From Ruminococcaceae bacterium UBA1772 (GTDB taxonomy: Bacteria; Bacillota; Clostridia; Oscillospirales; Acutalibacteraceae), in the NCBI GenBank assembly GCA_002314645.1, contig DCGS01000080.1:1-6005 (forward strand): 6,005 nt of DNA. The letters are read 5' to 3'. Shown piece by piece: positions 1-5,439 of this stretch. A model generated the notes under the pieces. The model was not told where the DNA came from. It saw nothing but the letters and a program-made list of their open reading frames with translations, and made no database searches. The stretch's first letter is position 1. The number at the start of each line of letters is the position of its first letter. The translations under genes were made by a program, and so were the position numbers.

Positions 1-386
1 ATATCGTTACCTGCACCATTTTTCTTTAAAGTGTATATGCCGTTTATTAGGCTGTATCCTGTAAGCTGCGATTTATACGCTGTTTGAACACCTGTAGAGA
101 TAAATCCAGCAGTGTCTCCAACTACATGAAGAGTAGCTTTGCGTATGGTTGCGTCGCTATTGAATTTTCTTTCACCATTTACTGTTTCTGCAAGAACTAC
201 TCCATTTCGGTCAGTAATTTGACCTGCCGCAAGCAGTTCTCCCTTTGCATAGAGGTGCTGGTTGTAGTCTTTTACGACCCATGTGCCAGCATTTATTTCC
301 ATATTAAAGAAAAGAAGTATTAGGCCAACTAAAAAAGCAACGGCAAAAATGTACATCCAGTATGATCTTTTGAAAATCTTGTTCAT
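1..386 (-). CDS. Class B penicillin-binding protein (PbpA/PBP2-like), N-terminal part, cut by window edge
   Basis: Only the first 128 codons are present. Residues 1-8 are basic and precede one membrane span at about 9-28, so the protein is probably a bitopic membrane enzyme with its bulk outside the cell. After a short linker comes GQITDRNGVVLAET (about residues 55-68), the G-x-I-x-D-R-N-G-x-x-L-A signature at the start of the class B PBP pedestal domain. TLHVVGDTAGFISTG (85-99) resembles the N-terminal region of clostridial PbpA-type transpeptidases. The transpeptidase domain with its SxxK, SxN and KTG motifs would lie beyond the left edge and cannot be checked. The ATG overlaps the TGA of the SEDS gene (ATGA), with AGGAGGT five bases upstream, so translation is probably coupled. 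By family knowledge it cross-links peptidoglycan with its SEDS partner. Class assignment is strong; the exact subtype (elongation, division or sporulation) is open. Confidence 0.88.
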   Translation of the reverse strand, partial: MNKIFKRSYWMYIFAVAFLVGLILLFFNMEINAGTWVVKDYNQHLYAKGELLAAGQITDRNGVVLAETVNGERKFNSDATIRKATLHVVGDTAGFISTGVQTAYKSQLTGYSLINGIYTLKKNGAGND

Positions 387-1600
387 TTTTTACCTCCTGC
401 CCATGTCCTGTTGTCTGCTGCTTTAATGAAAGCAAGGAGCGCCCAGCAGGAAATTGTACTTGAACCACCACGGCTGATGAACGGAAGTGTTACGCCAGTG
501 AGTGGCAAGAAATCTGTTACGCCAAAAATATTTAAAGCTGCCTGGAAAAGGAAAAGTCCACCTGCAGCACAGCTTGCAATTGAGTAGAATGCACTTCTTG
601 AGCCCTTTGCACATCTGATGCTGTGAATGAAAATAAACACGAATGAGAGTGCAACAAGGAATGCAATTAGAATTCCCCATTCTTCACAGAGTACGCCAAA
701 TACAAGGTCTTCGGTTGCTGCGAAAACGTTTTGAAGTTTTCCGTTTCCAATTCCAAGGCCTAAAAGACCGCCGCTGACTGAGTATGTAAGAACACGAGTT
801 TGCTGATATCCTTTTCCGTCCACATAGTCCCAAACATGTCTATATGTAGCAAAGCGATTCATTACATAGTCAGAACGCATAAGTACAATAAGGCCTGCTG
901 CCATTGCAGCACCCATACAGAGGAAAATAATTGTACGAATGTCTCCTGAACGCATGAACGCAAGAACAATGAATGTAAAGAAGAATATAAGTGCGGTACC
1001 AAGGTCCCTCATTAGGAAAAGGAGCGCAATGCAAACGAGTGAAAAGACAACGTAAGCGGTAAGGTGTTTAGTTGACTGCAACTTTTCAAGTGTTGCAGCA
1101 CCAACAAATATAAACGCAACCTTTACAAGTTCTGCAGATTGGAAGGAGAAACCTCCAATTACAATCCAGTTATAGGCGCCGTTTATTGCTCTTGCAAATA
1201 TTAATGTAAACACAAGAAGTATTATTGCACCTGCTGCCATAGGAATTCTAAACTTTTCAGCTCTGTCAACATTTGCAATAATAAAGAGCATTACTATGTA
1301 GAGAACAAATCCTATGCATACAGCAATAAACTGTTTTACAAGGAGACTTGGCGCAGAACTTGCCACAATAACAAGGCTTATTCCTGTAAGGAAGAACGCT
1401 ATGAATTCAAGCGCCAAACTAGACTTTCTAAGGACAATAGAGGACGCAATTGAATAAAGCCATTCTATTGCGGAGTAAATTGCAAAAACCATAAGCGCGG
1501 TTTCGTTTGTTTTTCCGTCAACAAAAATAACTTGATAAAAGGTTATAGCTTGGAATATTGAGATTAGAAGCAGAGTGGGTAACCACTTAGGTCCAGTCAC
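383..1600 (-). CDS. FtsW/RodA/SpoVE-family (SEDS) peptidoglycan glycosyltransferase
   Basis: The product has 405 residues, a normal length for SEDS proteins, and is hydrophobic throughout with about ten likely membrane spans. SEDS proteins polymerise lipid II into glycan strands in the cytoplasmic membrane, paired with a class B PBP, which here is the next gene. Visible family motifs are NWIVIGGFSFQSAEL (144-158; W145 probably matches the conserved Trp of RodA), RDLGTAL (198-204), GLGIGNGK (281-288), EDLVFGVLCEEWG (297-309; D298 aligns with the essential Asp of RodA) and LPLTGVTLPFISRGGSS (365-381). The last usually reads PFISYGGSS, so R377 is unusual, as is R198 where Pro is usual before DLGT. 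The start is GTG with AAGGGGG six bases upstream; this site overlaps the stop of the FHA gene, giving an 11-bp gap. RodA and FtsW roles cannot be separated by sequence alone, and the operon recalls mycobacterial rodA-pbpA, so I give no symbol. Confidence 0.95.
   Translation of the reverse strand: MTGPKWLPTLLLISIFQAITFYQVIFVDGKTNETALMVFAIYSAIEWLYSIASSIVLRKSSLALEFIAFFLTGISLVIVASSAPSLLVKQFIAVCIGFVLYIVMLFIIANVDRAEKFRIPMAAGAIILLVFTLIFARAINGAYNWIVIGGFSFQSAELVKVAFIFVGAATLEKLQSTKHLTAYVVFSLVCIALLFLMRDLGTALIFFFTFIVLAFMRSGDIRTIIFLCMGAAMAAGLIVLMRSDYVMNRFATYRHVWDYVDGKGYQQTRVLTYSVSGGLLGLGIGNGKLQNVFAATEDLVFGVLCEEWGILIAFLVALSFVFIFIHSIRCAKGSRSAFYSIASCAAGGLFLFQAALNIFGVTDFLPLTGVTLPFISRGGSSTISCWALLAFIKAADNRTWAGGKK
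392..398 (-). promoter_or_regulatory. Ribosome binding site of the penicillin-binding protein gene, inside the SEDS gene
   Basis: AGGAGGT on the minus strand, five bases before the ATG at 386-384. It lies inside the last codons of the SEDS gene (the A-G-G of the Ala-Gly-Gly-Lys-Lys end). Together with the ATGA overlap it fixes the PBP start and suggests translational coupling of the two partners. Confidence 0.85.
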
Positions 1601-1611
1601 AAAAAGCCCCC

Positions 1612-2403
1612 TTAGTTGTTTTCAACGAATTTTACTGTGAATCCACAGATTTCAATAATGTCACCATCTTTGAGTGGTGTGCATTCGGTTACAGGCTCAC
1701 CATTTAGAAGTGTACCTGCCGCAGAATCTAGATCCTCAATTATCCAACCAGAGTCTGATCTGCTAATTAAAGCATGGTTTCTAGATGCAGCTTGGATTGA
1801 GATGTGTATGTGGGCATCATTACTTCTACCAATAAGGATTGAGTCCATATCATCTATTTCCATCTGCTCGCCAGTAATGCAGTTTTCAATAAGGCATCCC
1901 TTTTTGATTTTTTGAGGGATTAATATTTCACCTGTGTAGAACTTTTCATCTCCAACGAAAAGAGGAGATGTAGAAAGAGGAACATCTTCAGGGTGCTCAT
2001 TTTTAGCCTTGTGTTCTGTGAAACGGAATACGGCATTTCCGAATACTAACGTGTCACCGTCTTCAATGAAGCCTTTTCCGTGAATTTGCTGGCCGTTTAT
2101 AAAAGTGCCTGTTTTTGAGTATGTATCAAAAATCATCCATTTGCCGCCACGCTTAGCTATAACAGCATGAAAGCGCGAAACTGTTGTATAGGAGAGGACA
2201 ATGTCACAAGAGTTACTGCGCCCTATAGACGTCTCGTAACTTGTTAGTGGAATTTCATCTCCATTTGCTGAGTTTATTAAGTAGCCAATGGTTCCCACTT
2301 TTCTGTTACCTCTAACAAGAGAGACACCGCAGCCTACAATAATGTAAAAAGCAATAATTGGTAATATCCATCTACCAAAGGAAACTATGAATGCTGTTTG
2401 CAC
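1612..2403 (-). CDS. Membrane-anchored protein with two FHA domains
   Basis: The product has 263 residues. One N-terminal membrane span (about 12-30) is followed by a basic RGNRK stretch, so the rest is predicted cytoplasmic. FHA domain 1 spans about 40-130: IGRSNSCDIVL (60-70), SRFHAVI (76-82), then D93 and TGTFINGQQI (98-107). FHA domain 2 spans about 171-261: IGRSNDAHIHI (191-201), SRNHALI (207-213), D224 and AGTLLNGEPV (229-238). Both keep the Gly-Arg, Ser-Arg-x-His and Asn-Gly residues that form the phosphothreonine pocket, so both look competent to bind. A linker of about 40 residues joins them. FHA domains read phosphothreonine made by Ser/Thr kinases. First in an operon with SEDS and PBP genes, this is probably an adaptor that couples phosphosignalling to wall synthesis, like mycobacterial FhaB but with a second FHA domain. 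The start is GTG with GGAGGTGA four bases upstream, directly behind a good promoter. No kinase gene lies in the window. Confidence 0.92.
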   Translation of the reverse strand: MQTAFIVSFGRWILPIIAFYIIVGCGVSLVRGNRKVGTIGYLINSANGDEIPLTSYETSIGRSNSCDIVLSYTTVSRFHAVIAKRGGKWMIFDTYSKTGTFINGQQIHGKGFIEDGDTLVFGNAVFRFTEHKAKNEHPEDVPLSTSPLFVGDEKFYTGEILIPQKIKKGCLIENCITGEQMEIDDMDSILIGRSNDAHIHISIQAASRNHALISRSDSGWIIEDLDSAAGTLLNGEPVTECTPLKDGDIIEICGFTVKFVENN

Positions 2404-2424
2404 GCTTTCACCTCCAATAGTTTA

Positions 2425-2453
2425 ATTTTATTTTATTACATATTTAAAGTCAA
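2425..2453 (-). promoter_or_regulatory. Sigma-A-type promoter of the FHA-SEDS-PBP operon
   Basis: Read on the minus strand: -35 TTGACT (2453-2448), a 17-base spacer, and -10 TAAAAT (2430-2425). Both boxes match the vegetative consensus in five of six positions with ideal spacing. Transcription would begin near 2418, leaving a leader of only about 15 bases that is nearly all ribosome binding site (GGAGGTGA, 2415-2408). There is no room for a riboswitch or leader-based control. Confidence 0.8.
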
Positions 2454-2510
2454 TAAATGTAAAATTAAGATAAGATAACATTTATTAAAAAAACTTATGA
2501 ATATTGCATT

Positions 2511-2540
2511 TTGTTCATATTCTGTTCACAATTATACAAT
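2511..2540 (+). promoter_or_regulatory. Candidate promoter of the small membrane protein gene
   Basis: TTGTTC (2511-2516), 18 bases, TACAAT (2535-2540). The -10 box matches in five of six positions, the -35 only in its TTG, so this may need an activator. An alternative reading is TATACA at 2533-2538 with a 16-base spacer. The start would fall near 2547, about 34 bases before the gene. The region also carries the direct repeat TTCATA-N5-TTCACA (2514-2530). Confidence 0.45.
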
Positions 2541-2580
2541 AATATGAAATCTATAACTACAGACTAGAGGGGATAGTTTT

Positions 2581-2766
2581 ATGCTTACAACTGGATTAAT
2601 CCTTATTATCGCAATTATCGTTTTAGTTATTATGCTTATCGGCGTTTTAGCAGCAGTTCTTGCAATCGTCATTATGTATACAGGTAAGAGTGCTACATAT
2701 GACAGAGCTGGAAAGAAATTAGCTAGAGGCAGAAAAGCACCTAAAAAGAAGAAGAGCAAAGAATAA
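2581..2766 (+). CDS. Small single-span membrane protein with a basic C-terminal tail, function unknown
   Basis: I do not recognise this family. The product has 61 residues. Residues 6-33 form one very hydrophobic helix of Ile, Val, Leu and Ala with no charge. From residue 36 to the end, 12 of 26 residues are Lys or Arg, ending in a KKKKSKE run. By the positive-inside rule the N-terminus should face out and the tail in, where it could bind nucleic acid, anionic lipid or an acidic partner. It is probably real: AGAGGGGA lies seven bases before the ATG, a plausible promoter lies upstream, and a strong terminator follows 19 bases after the stop. It is divergent from the cell-wall operon and sits before yfbR. 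The hydrophobic, low-complexity sequence makes homology weak evidence, and a spurious call is possible but unlikely. Confidence 0.75.
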   Translation: MLTTGLILIIAIIVLVIMLIGVLAAVLAIVIMYTGKSATYDRAGKKLARGRKAPKKKKSKE

Positions 2767-2785
2767 TAAATTCAGATTATTTAGG

Positions 2786-2816
2786 CCCGCTTGAAGTACA
2801 AGCGGGTTTATTTTTT
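2786..2816 (+). terminator. Factor-independent terminator between the small membrane protein gene and yfbR
   Basis: Perfect 8-bp stem CCCGCTTG (2786-2793) and CAAGCGGG (2799-2806), loop AAGTA, then TTTATTTTTT (2807-2816). The ribosome binding site of yfbR starts at 2818, and no promoter is evident between hairpin and gene. The hairpin may therefore be a partial terminator or attenuator that sets how much yfbR is made by read-through. Confidence 0.85.
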
Positions 2817-2817
2817 C

Positions 2818-2823
2818 GGAGGA
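2818..2823 (+). promoter_or_regulatory. Ribosome binding site fixing the yfbR start
   Basis: GGAGGA, six bases before the ATG at 2830. It shows that translation begins at 2830 and not at the in-frame TTG at 2791, which lies inside the terminator hairpin. Confidence 0.88.
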
Positions 2824-2829
2824 ATATAT

Positions 2830-3411
2830 ATGTCTAACGACTTTTTTGCCCTAATATCAAGAATGAAATATATTGATAGATGGGCTCTTATGAGAAATAC
2901 AGAAAAAGAATCATTGAGCCAGCATTCATATGAAGTTGCGGTAATTTGTCACGCATTAGCTGTAATTAGCAATAAGCGTCTTGGTACAAATTATAATGCT
3001 GAAAAGGCGGCTCTTATTGGTCTTTTTCATGATACAGCTGAAATTTTAACTGGAGATATGCCAACACCAGTTAAATACTACAGCCCAGAAATACTTAATG
3101 CATTTAAAAAGGTAGAAGAAGCAGCAACAGATAAAATTCTTTGCATGCTTCCTGAAGATATGCAACCAGAATATAAAGATTTACTCTTTGCAAATGAAGA
3201 GGACAAAGATCTTTGGGTTTTAAACAAGGCTGCAGATAAAATTAGTGCATTAATAAAATGTATTGAGGAAGAGAAAGCAGGAAACAGGGAATTTTCAAAG
3301 GCACGTGAGGCCACAGAAGCTTCAATTCATAAAATGAACTGTGAAGCAGCTGAAATATTCCTAAGTGAATTCCTTCCAAGCTTCGAGTTAACACTTGATC
3401 AGTTGAAATAA
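2830..3411 (+). CDS. yfbR: YfbR-type 5'-deoxynucleotidase (HD-domain phosphohydrolase)
   Basis: The product has 193 residues; E. coli YfbR has 199, and recognisable similarity runs from end to end. By family knowledge it is a cytoplasmic metal-dependent enzyme that removes phosphate from deoxyribonucleoside 5'-monophosphates and helps balance dNTP pools. HD-domain residues are in place: H32 (SQHS), H67-D68 (LFHDTAE) and D136 (KAADK) as metal ligands, with E71 next to the metal site. R17-W18 (DRWALMRN), matching the substrate-selecting Arg-Trp of YfbR, and TGDMPTPVKYY (74-84) are family hallmarks, as is the C-terminal FLPSFELTLDQL. The ATG at 2830 is chosen because of its ribosome binding site and because it aligns with the E. 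coli start. No own promoter is visible, so expression probably depends on read-through of the terminator just upstream. Nothing ties it to the wall genes around it. Confidence 0.93.
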   Translation: MSNDFFALISRMKYIDRWALMRNTEKESLSQHSYEVAVICHALAVISNKRLGTNYNAEKAALIGLFHDTAEILTGDMPTPVKYYSPEILNAFKKVEEAATDKILCMLPEDMQPEYKDLLFANEEDKDLWVLNKAADKISALIKCIEEEKAGNREFSKAREATEASIHKMNCEAAEIFLSEFLPSFELTLDQLK

Positions 3412-3423
3412 GAATAAAAAATT

Positions 3424-3459
3424 ACCGCCATATTGTATTCCTACAATGTGGCGGTTTTT
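3424..3459. terminator. Bidirectional terminator shared by yfbR and glmS
   Basis: A 14-bp stem with one G-T pair, arms 3424-3437 and 3442-3455, and a TTCC loop. On the plus strand it runs into TTTTT (3455-3459), ending yfbR. On the minus strand the A-rich flank at 3412-3423 becomes a U-tract, ending glmS. It fills the 51-bp gap between the convergent genes. Confidence 0.9.
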
Positions 3460-3462
3460 GTC

Positions 3463-5292
3463 TTATTCTACGGTTACACTCTTTGCAAGGTTACGTGGCT
3501 GGTCAATATCACATTTACGTGATTTAGCAGTATAGTAACCAAGGAGCTGGAGTGGAACTACTTCAAGCGATGGCATAAGAAGTGGATGTGTTTTTGGAAT
3601 GTAAATTGTGTAGTCACAAATATTTGCACAGCTTCTGTTGTCTTCTGTGGTTACACAAAGTACTTCCGCACCTCTTGCCATTACTTCTTTAGCGTTACTG
3701 ATTGTTTTTTCAACAAGTCTTTCAGTACAGCAAAGAGCAATAACAGATGTGCCTGGTTCAATAAGTGAAATAGTACCATGCTTTAATTCACCAGCAGCAT
3801 ATGCCTCAGAGTGTATATAACTGATTTCCTTAAGCTTTAAGGATGCTTCAAGAGCAACAGCGTAGTCAAGGTTTCTACCAATGAAATACGCATGGTGAAG
3901 GTATGTATATCTTTCAGAAATTCTCTTGATGCTTTCTTCAAGTTCAAAAATCTGTTCGATTTTTTCTGGAAGAGTAAGAATTTCTGCAATAAGCTCATCT
4001 GCAACGCTGTCTGTAATTGCTTTTGTTGCAAGTGCAAATTTGATTGCAATTAAATAGATAAGAGAAAGCTGAGTGCTGTAGGCTTTTGTAGTTGCTACAG
4101 AAATTTCAGGACCAGCCCATGTGTAGAGAACATCGTCACTTTCTGTTGCAATTGCAGATCCAACAACGTTAACAATTGAGAGTGTTCTTGCACCACGTCT
4201 CTTAGCCTCACGGAGTGCCTCAAGTGTGTCTGCGGTTGTACCACTCTGGCTTATTAAGATTACAAGAGTATCCTCGTCTACAAGAGGATATCTGTATCTG
4301 AATTCAGAAGCAAGGTCAACTTCAACTGGAATTCTTGCAAGTTGTTCAATTACATACTTGCCAACAACACCAACGTGGTATGCTGAACCGCAAGCAGTAA
4401 TATAAATACGCTTAAACTTGCGAATTTGCTCATCTGAAAGAGAAATGCCATCAAGGTTGATTTTTCCTTCAGGTGTAATTCTTGGAGAAAGAGTAGCGCG
4501 AATTGCTTCTGGCTGCTCTTTAATTTCTTTAATCATGAAATGTTCGTATCCACCTTTAGAAGCGGCATCTACATTCCATGTAACCTTCTCTATTTCCTTG
4601 TTAATTGGTTCGCCATCAAGATTGAAGAATTCTACTGATTTTTCAGAAAGGATGGCAACTTCATCGTCCTGCATTGTGTAAACGTCTCTTGTGTAAGCAA
4701 GAACGGCAGTAATATCAGATGCAATAAAGTTACCCTTGTCACTTACAGCAACTATGAGCGGGTTAGCCTTCTTAACACAAATGATTTTATCTGGAACATC
4801 TTTGCAAACAATACCAAGTGCATAAGAGCCGACAAGACGTTTTGTCATTGTTATAACTGTGCTGAAGAAATCTCCGTCATAACAGTCGTCAAGTAAGTGT
4901 GCAACAACTTCGGTATCTGTTTCGCTGTGGAAAATATAGCCTTTTGCAACTAATTCCTCTTTAAGTTCGGCGAAGTTTTCAATAATTCCGTTGTGAACTA
5001 CTGCAAATCTTCTTGATTTACTATAGTGAGGATGTGCATTTTCGTCGCTTGGCTTACCGTGTGTTGCCCAACGGGTGTGACCAATTCCAATAAAGCCCTT
5101 TGGCGTATGGCTTTTAGCGATTTTTTCACGAAGGTTCTTGATTTTTCCTTCAGATTTTATGATATTAATGCCCTCATTTTCAATTACGGCAATACCTGCA
5201 GAGTCATATCCCCTGTATTCAAGCTTTTCAAGTCCATCAAGGAGTAATGGAGCGGCTTCTGTATTACCAGTGAAACCAATAATTCCACACAT
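3463..5292 (-). CDS. glmS: Glutamine-fructose-6-phosphate aminotransferase (glucosamine-6-phosphate synthase)
   Basis: The product has 609 residues, the same length as E. coli GlmS. It makes glucosamine-6-phosphate from fructose-6-phosphate and glutamine, the first committed step to UDP-GlcNAc and peptidoglycan. The glutaminase half (about 1-240) has the Cys2 nucleophile, exposed by Met removal, plus HTRWATHG (72-79), HNGIIEN (100-106) and ETDTE (124-128). The isomerase half has two SIS domains: ITACGSAYHVG and SQSGTTADTLEA in the first, IGRNLDYAVALEASLKLKE and GELKHG in the second. E489, H505 and K604 match E. coli E488, H504 and K603, and the C-terminus DQPRNLAKSVTVE is nearly canonical. 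The ATG at 5292 is chosen because Cys must be residue 2; a TTG 21 bases upstream would bury it. AGAAGGGA lies eight bases before this ATG. The leader is too short for a glmS ribozyme. The gene appears intact and stands alone. Confidence 0.98.
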   Translation of the reverse strand: MCGIIGFTGNTEAAPLLLDGLEKLEYRGYDSAGIAVIENEGINIIKSEGKIKNLREKIAKSHTPKGFIGIGHTRWATHGKPSDENAHPHYSKSRRFAVVHNGIIENFAELKEELVAKGYIFHSETDTEVVAHLLDDCYDGDFFSTVITMTKRLVGSYALGIVCKDVPDKIICVKKANPLIVAVSDKGNFIASDITAVLAYTRDVYTMQDDEVAILSEKSVEFFNLDGEPINKEIEKVTWNVDAASKGGYEHFMIKEIKEQPEAIRATLSPRITPEGKINLDGISLSDEQIRKFKRIYITACGSAYHVGVVGKYVIEQLARIPVEVDLASEFRYRYPLVDEDTLVILISQSGTTADTLEALREAKRRGARTLSIVNVVGSAIATESDDVLYTWAGPEISVATTKAYSTQLSLIYLIAIKFALATKAITDSVADELIAEILTLPEKIEQIFELEESIKRISERYTYLHHAYFIGRNLDYAVALEASLKLKEISYIHSEAYAAGELKHGTISLIEPGTSVIALCCTERLVEKTISNAKEVMARGAEVLCVTTEDNRSCANICDYTIYIPKTHPLLMPSLEVVPLQLLGYYTAKSRKCDIDQPRNLAKSVTVE

Positions 5293-5300
5293 AATGAAGG

Positions 5301-5308
5301 TCCCTTCT
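5301..5308 (-). promoter_or_regulatory. Ribosome binding site fixing the glmS start
   Basis: AGAAGGGA on the minus strand, eight bases before the ATG at 5292-5290. It lies in the small inverted repeat GAAGG-GA-CCTTC (5307-5296), which could form a 4-bp RNA hairpin and mildly limit ribosome access. Confidence 0.75.
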
Positions 5309-5329
5309 TTCAATTATTAAGATTAAGTT

Positions 5330-5358
5330 ATAATATCATATTTTAATTGACGGTGCAA
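5330..5358 (-). promoter_or_regulatory. Candidate glmS promoter
   Basis: Minus strand: -35 TTGCAC (5358-5353), a 17-base spacer, -10 TATTAT (5335-5330). TGA directly before the -10 gives an extended -10 (TGn), which would make up for the poor -35. Transcription would start near 5323, leaving a leader of about 30 bases. Confidence 0.65.
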
Positions 5359-5375
5359 CTTTGGAAGAATACAAT
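5347..5375 (+). promoter_or_regulatory. Sigma-A-type promoter of the DUF975 gene
   Basis: TTGACG (5347-5352), a 17-base spacer, TACAAT (5370-5375); both boxes match in five of six positions. Its -35 lies inside the glmS spacer and touches the glmS -35 (5353-5358), so polymerase could occupy only one of the two divergent promoters at a time. The leader to the ATG would be about 58 bases and very AT-rich. Confidence 0.75.
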
Positions 5376-5439
5376 AAAAGAGGTTAATTAAAAATGAATA
5401 ATATTTATTTTATTTAAAAAAATAACTAGGAGGAATTTT

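Noticed and set aside
84..323. 79-codon plus-strand open frame at the left edge.
   Set aside because: It is antisense to the penicillin-binding protein gene, which has a clear family signature and ribosome site.
2532..2759. 75-codon minus-strand open frame over the small membrane protein gene.
   Set aside because: Its hydrophobic translation is the mirror of the Ile/Val-rich plus-strand frame. Only the plus strand has a ribosome site, promoter and terminator in the right places.
2791..2829. Longer yfbR starting at a TTG at 2791.
   Set aside because: The added codons lie in the terminator hairpin and U-tract. The ATG at 2830 has a good ribosome site and aligns with the E. coli YfbR start.
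5290..5313. Longer glmS starting at a TTG at 5313.
   Set aside because: It would put seven residues before MCGIIGF. GlmS needs Cys as the mature N-terminal residue, and the ribosome binding site lies inside this extension.
5394..5417. Seven-codon leader peptide (MNNIYFI) before the DUF975 gene.
   Set aside because: The only nearby ribosome-site-like bases (5379-5383) overlap the predicted transcription start, and there is no run of regulatory codons. It fits chance in AT-rich DNA.
5392..5417. AT-only hairpin in the DUF975 leader as a terminator or riboswitch.
   Set aside because: The stem has essentially no G-C pairs and a three-base loop, no proper U-tract follows, and the region is too short and simple for a known riboswitch.
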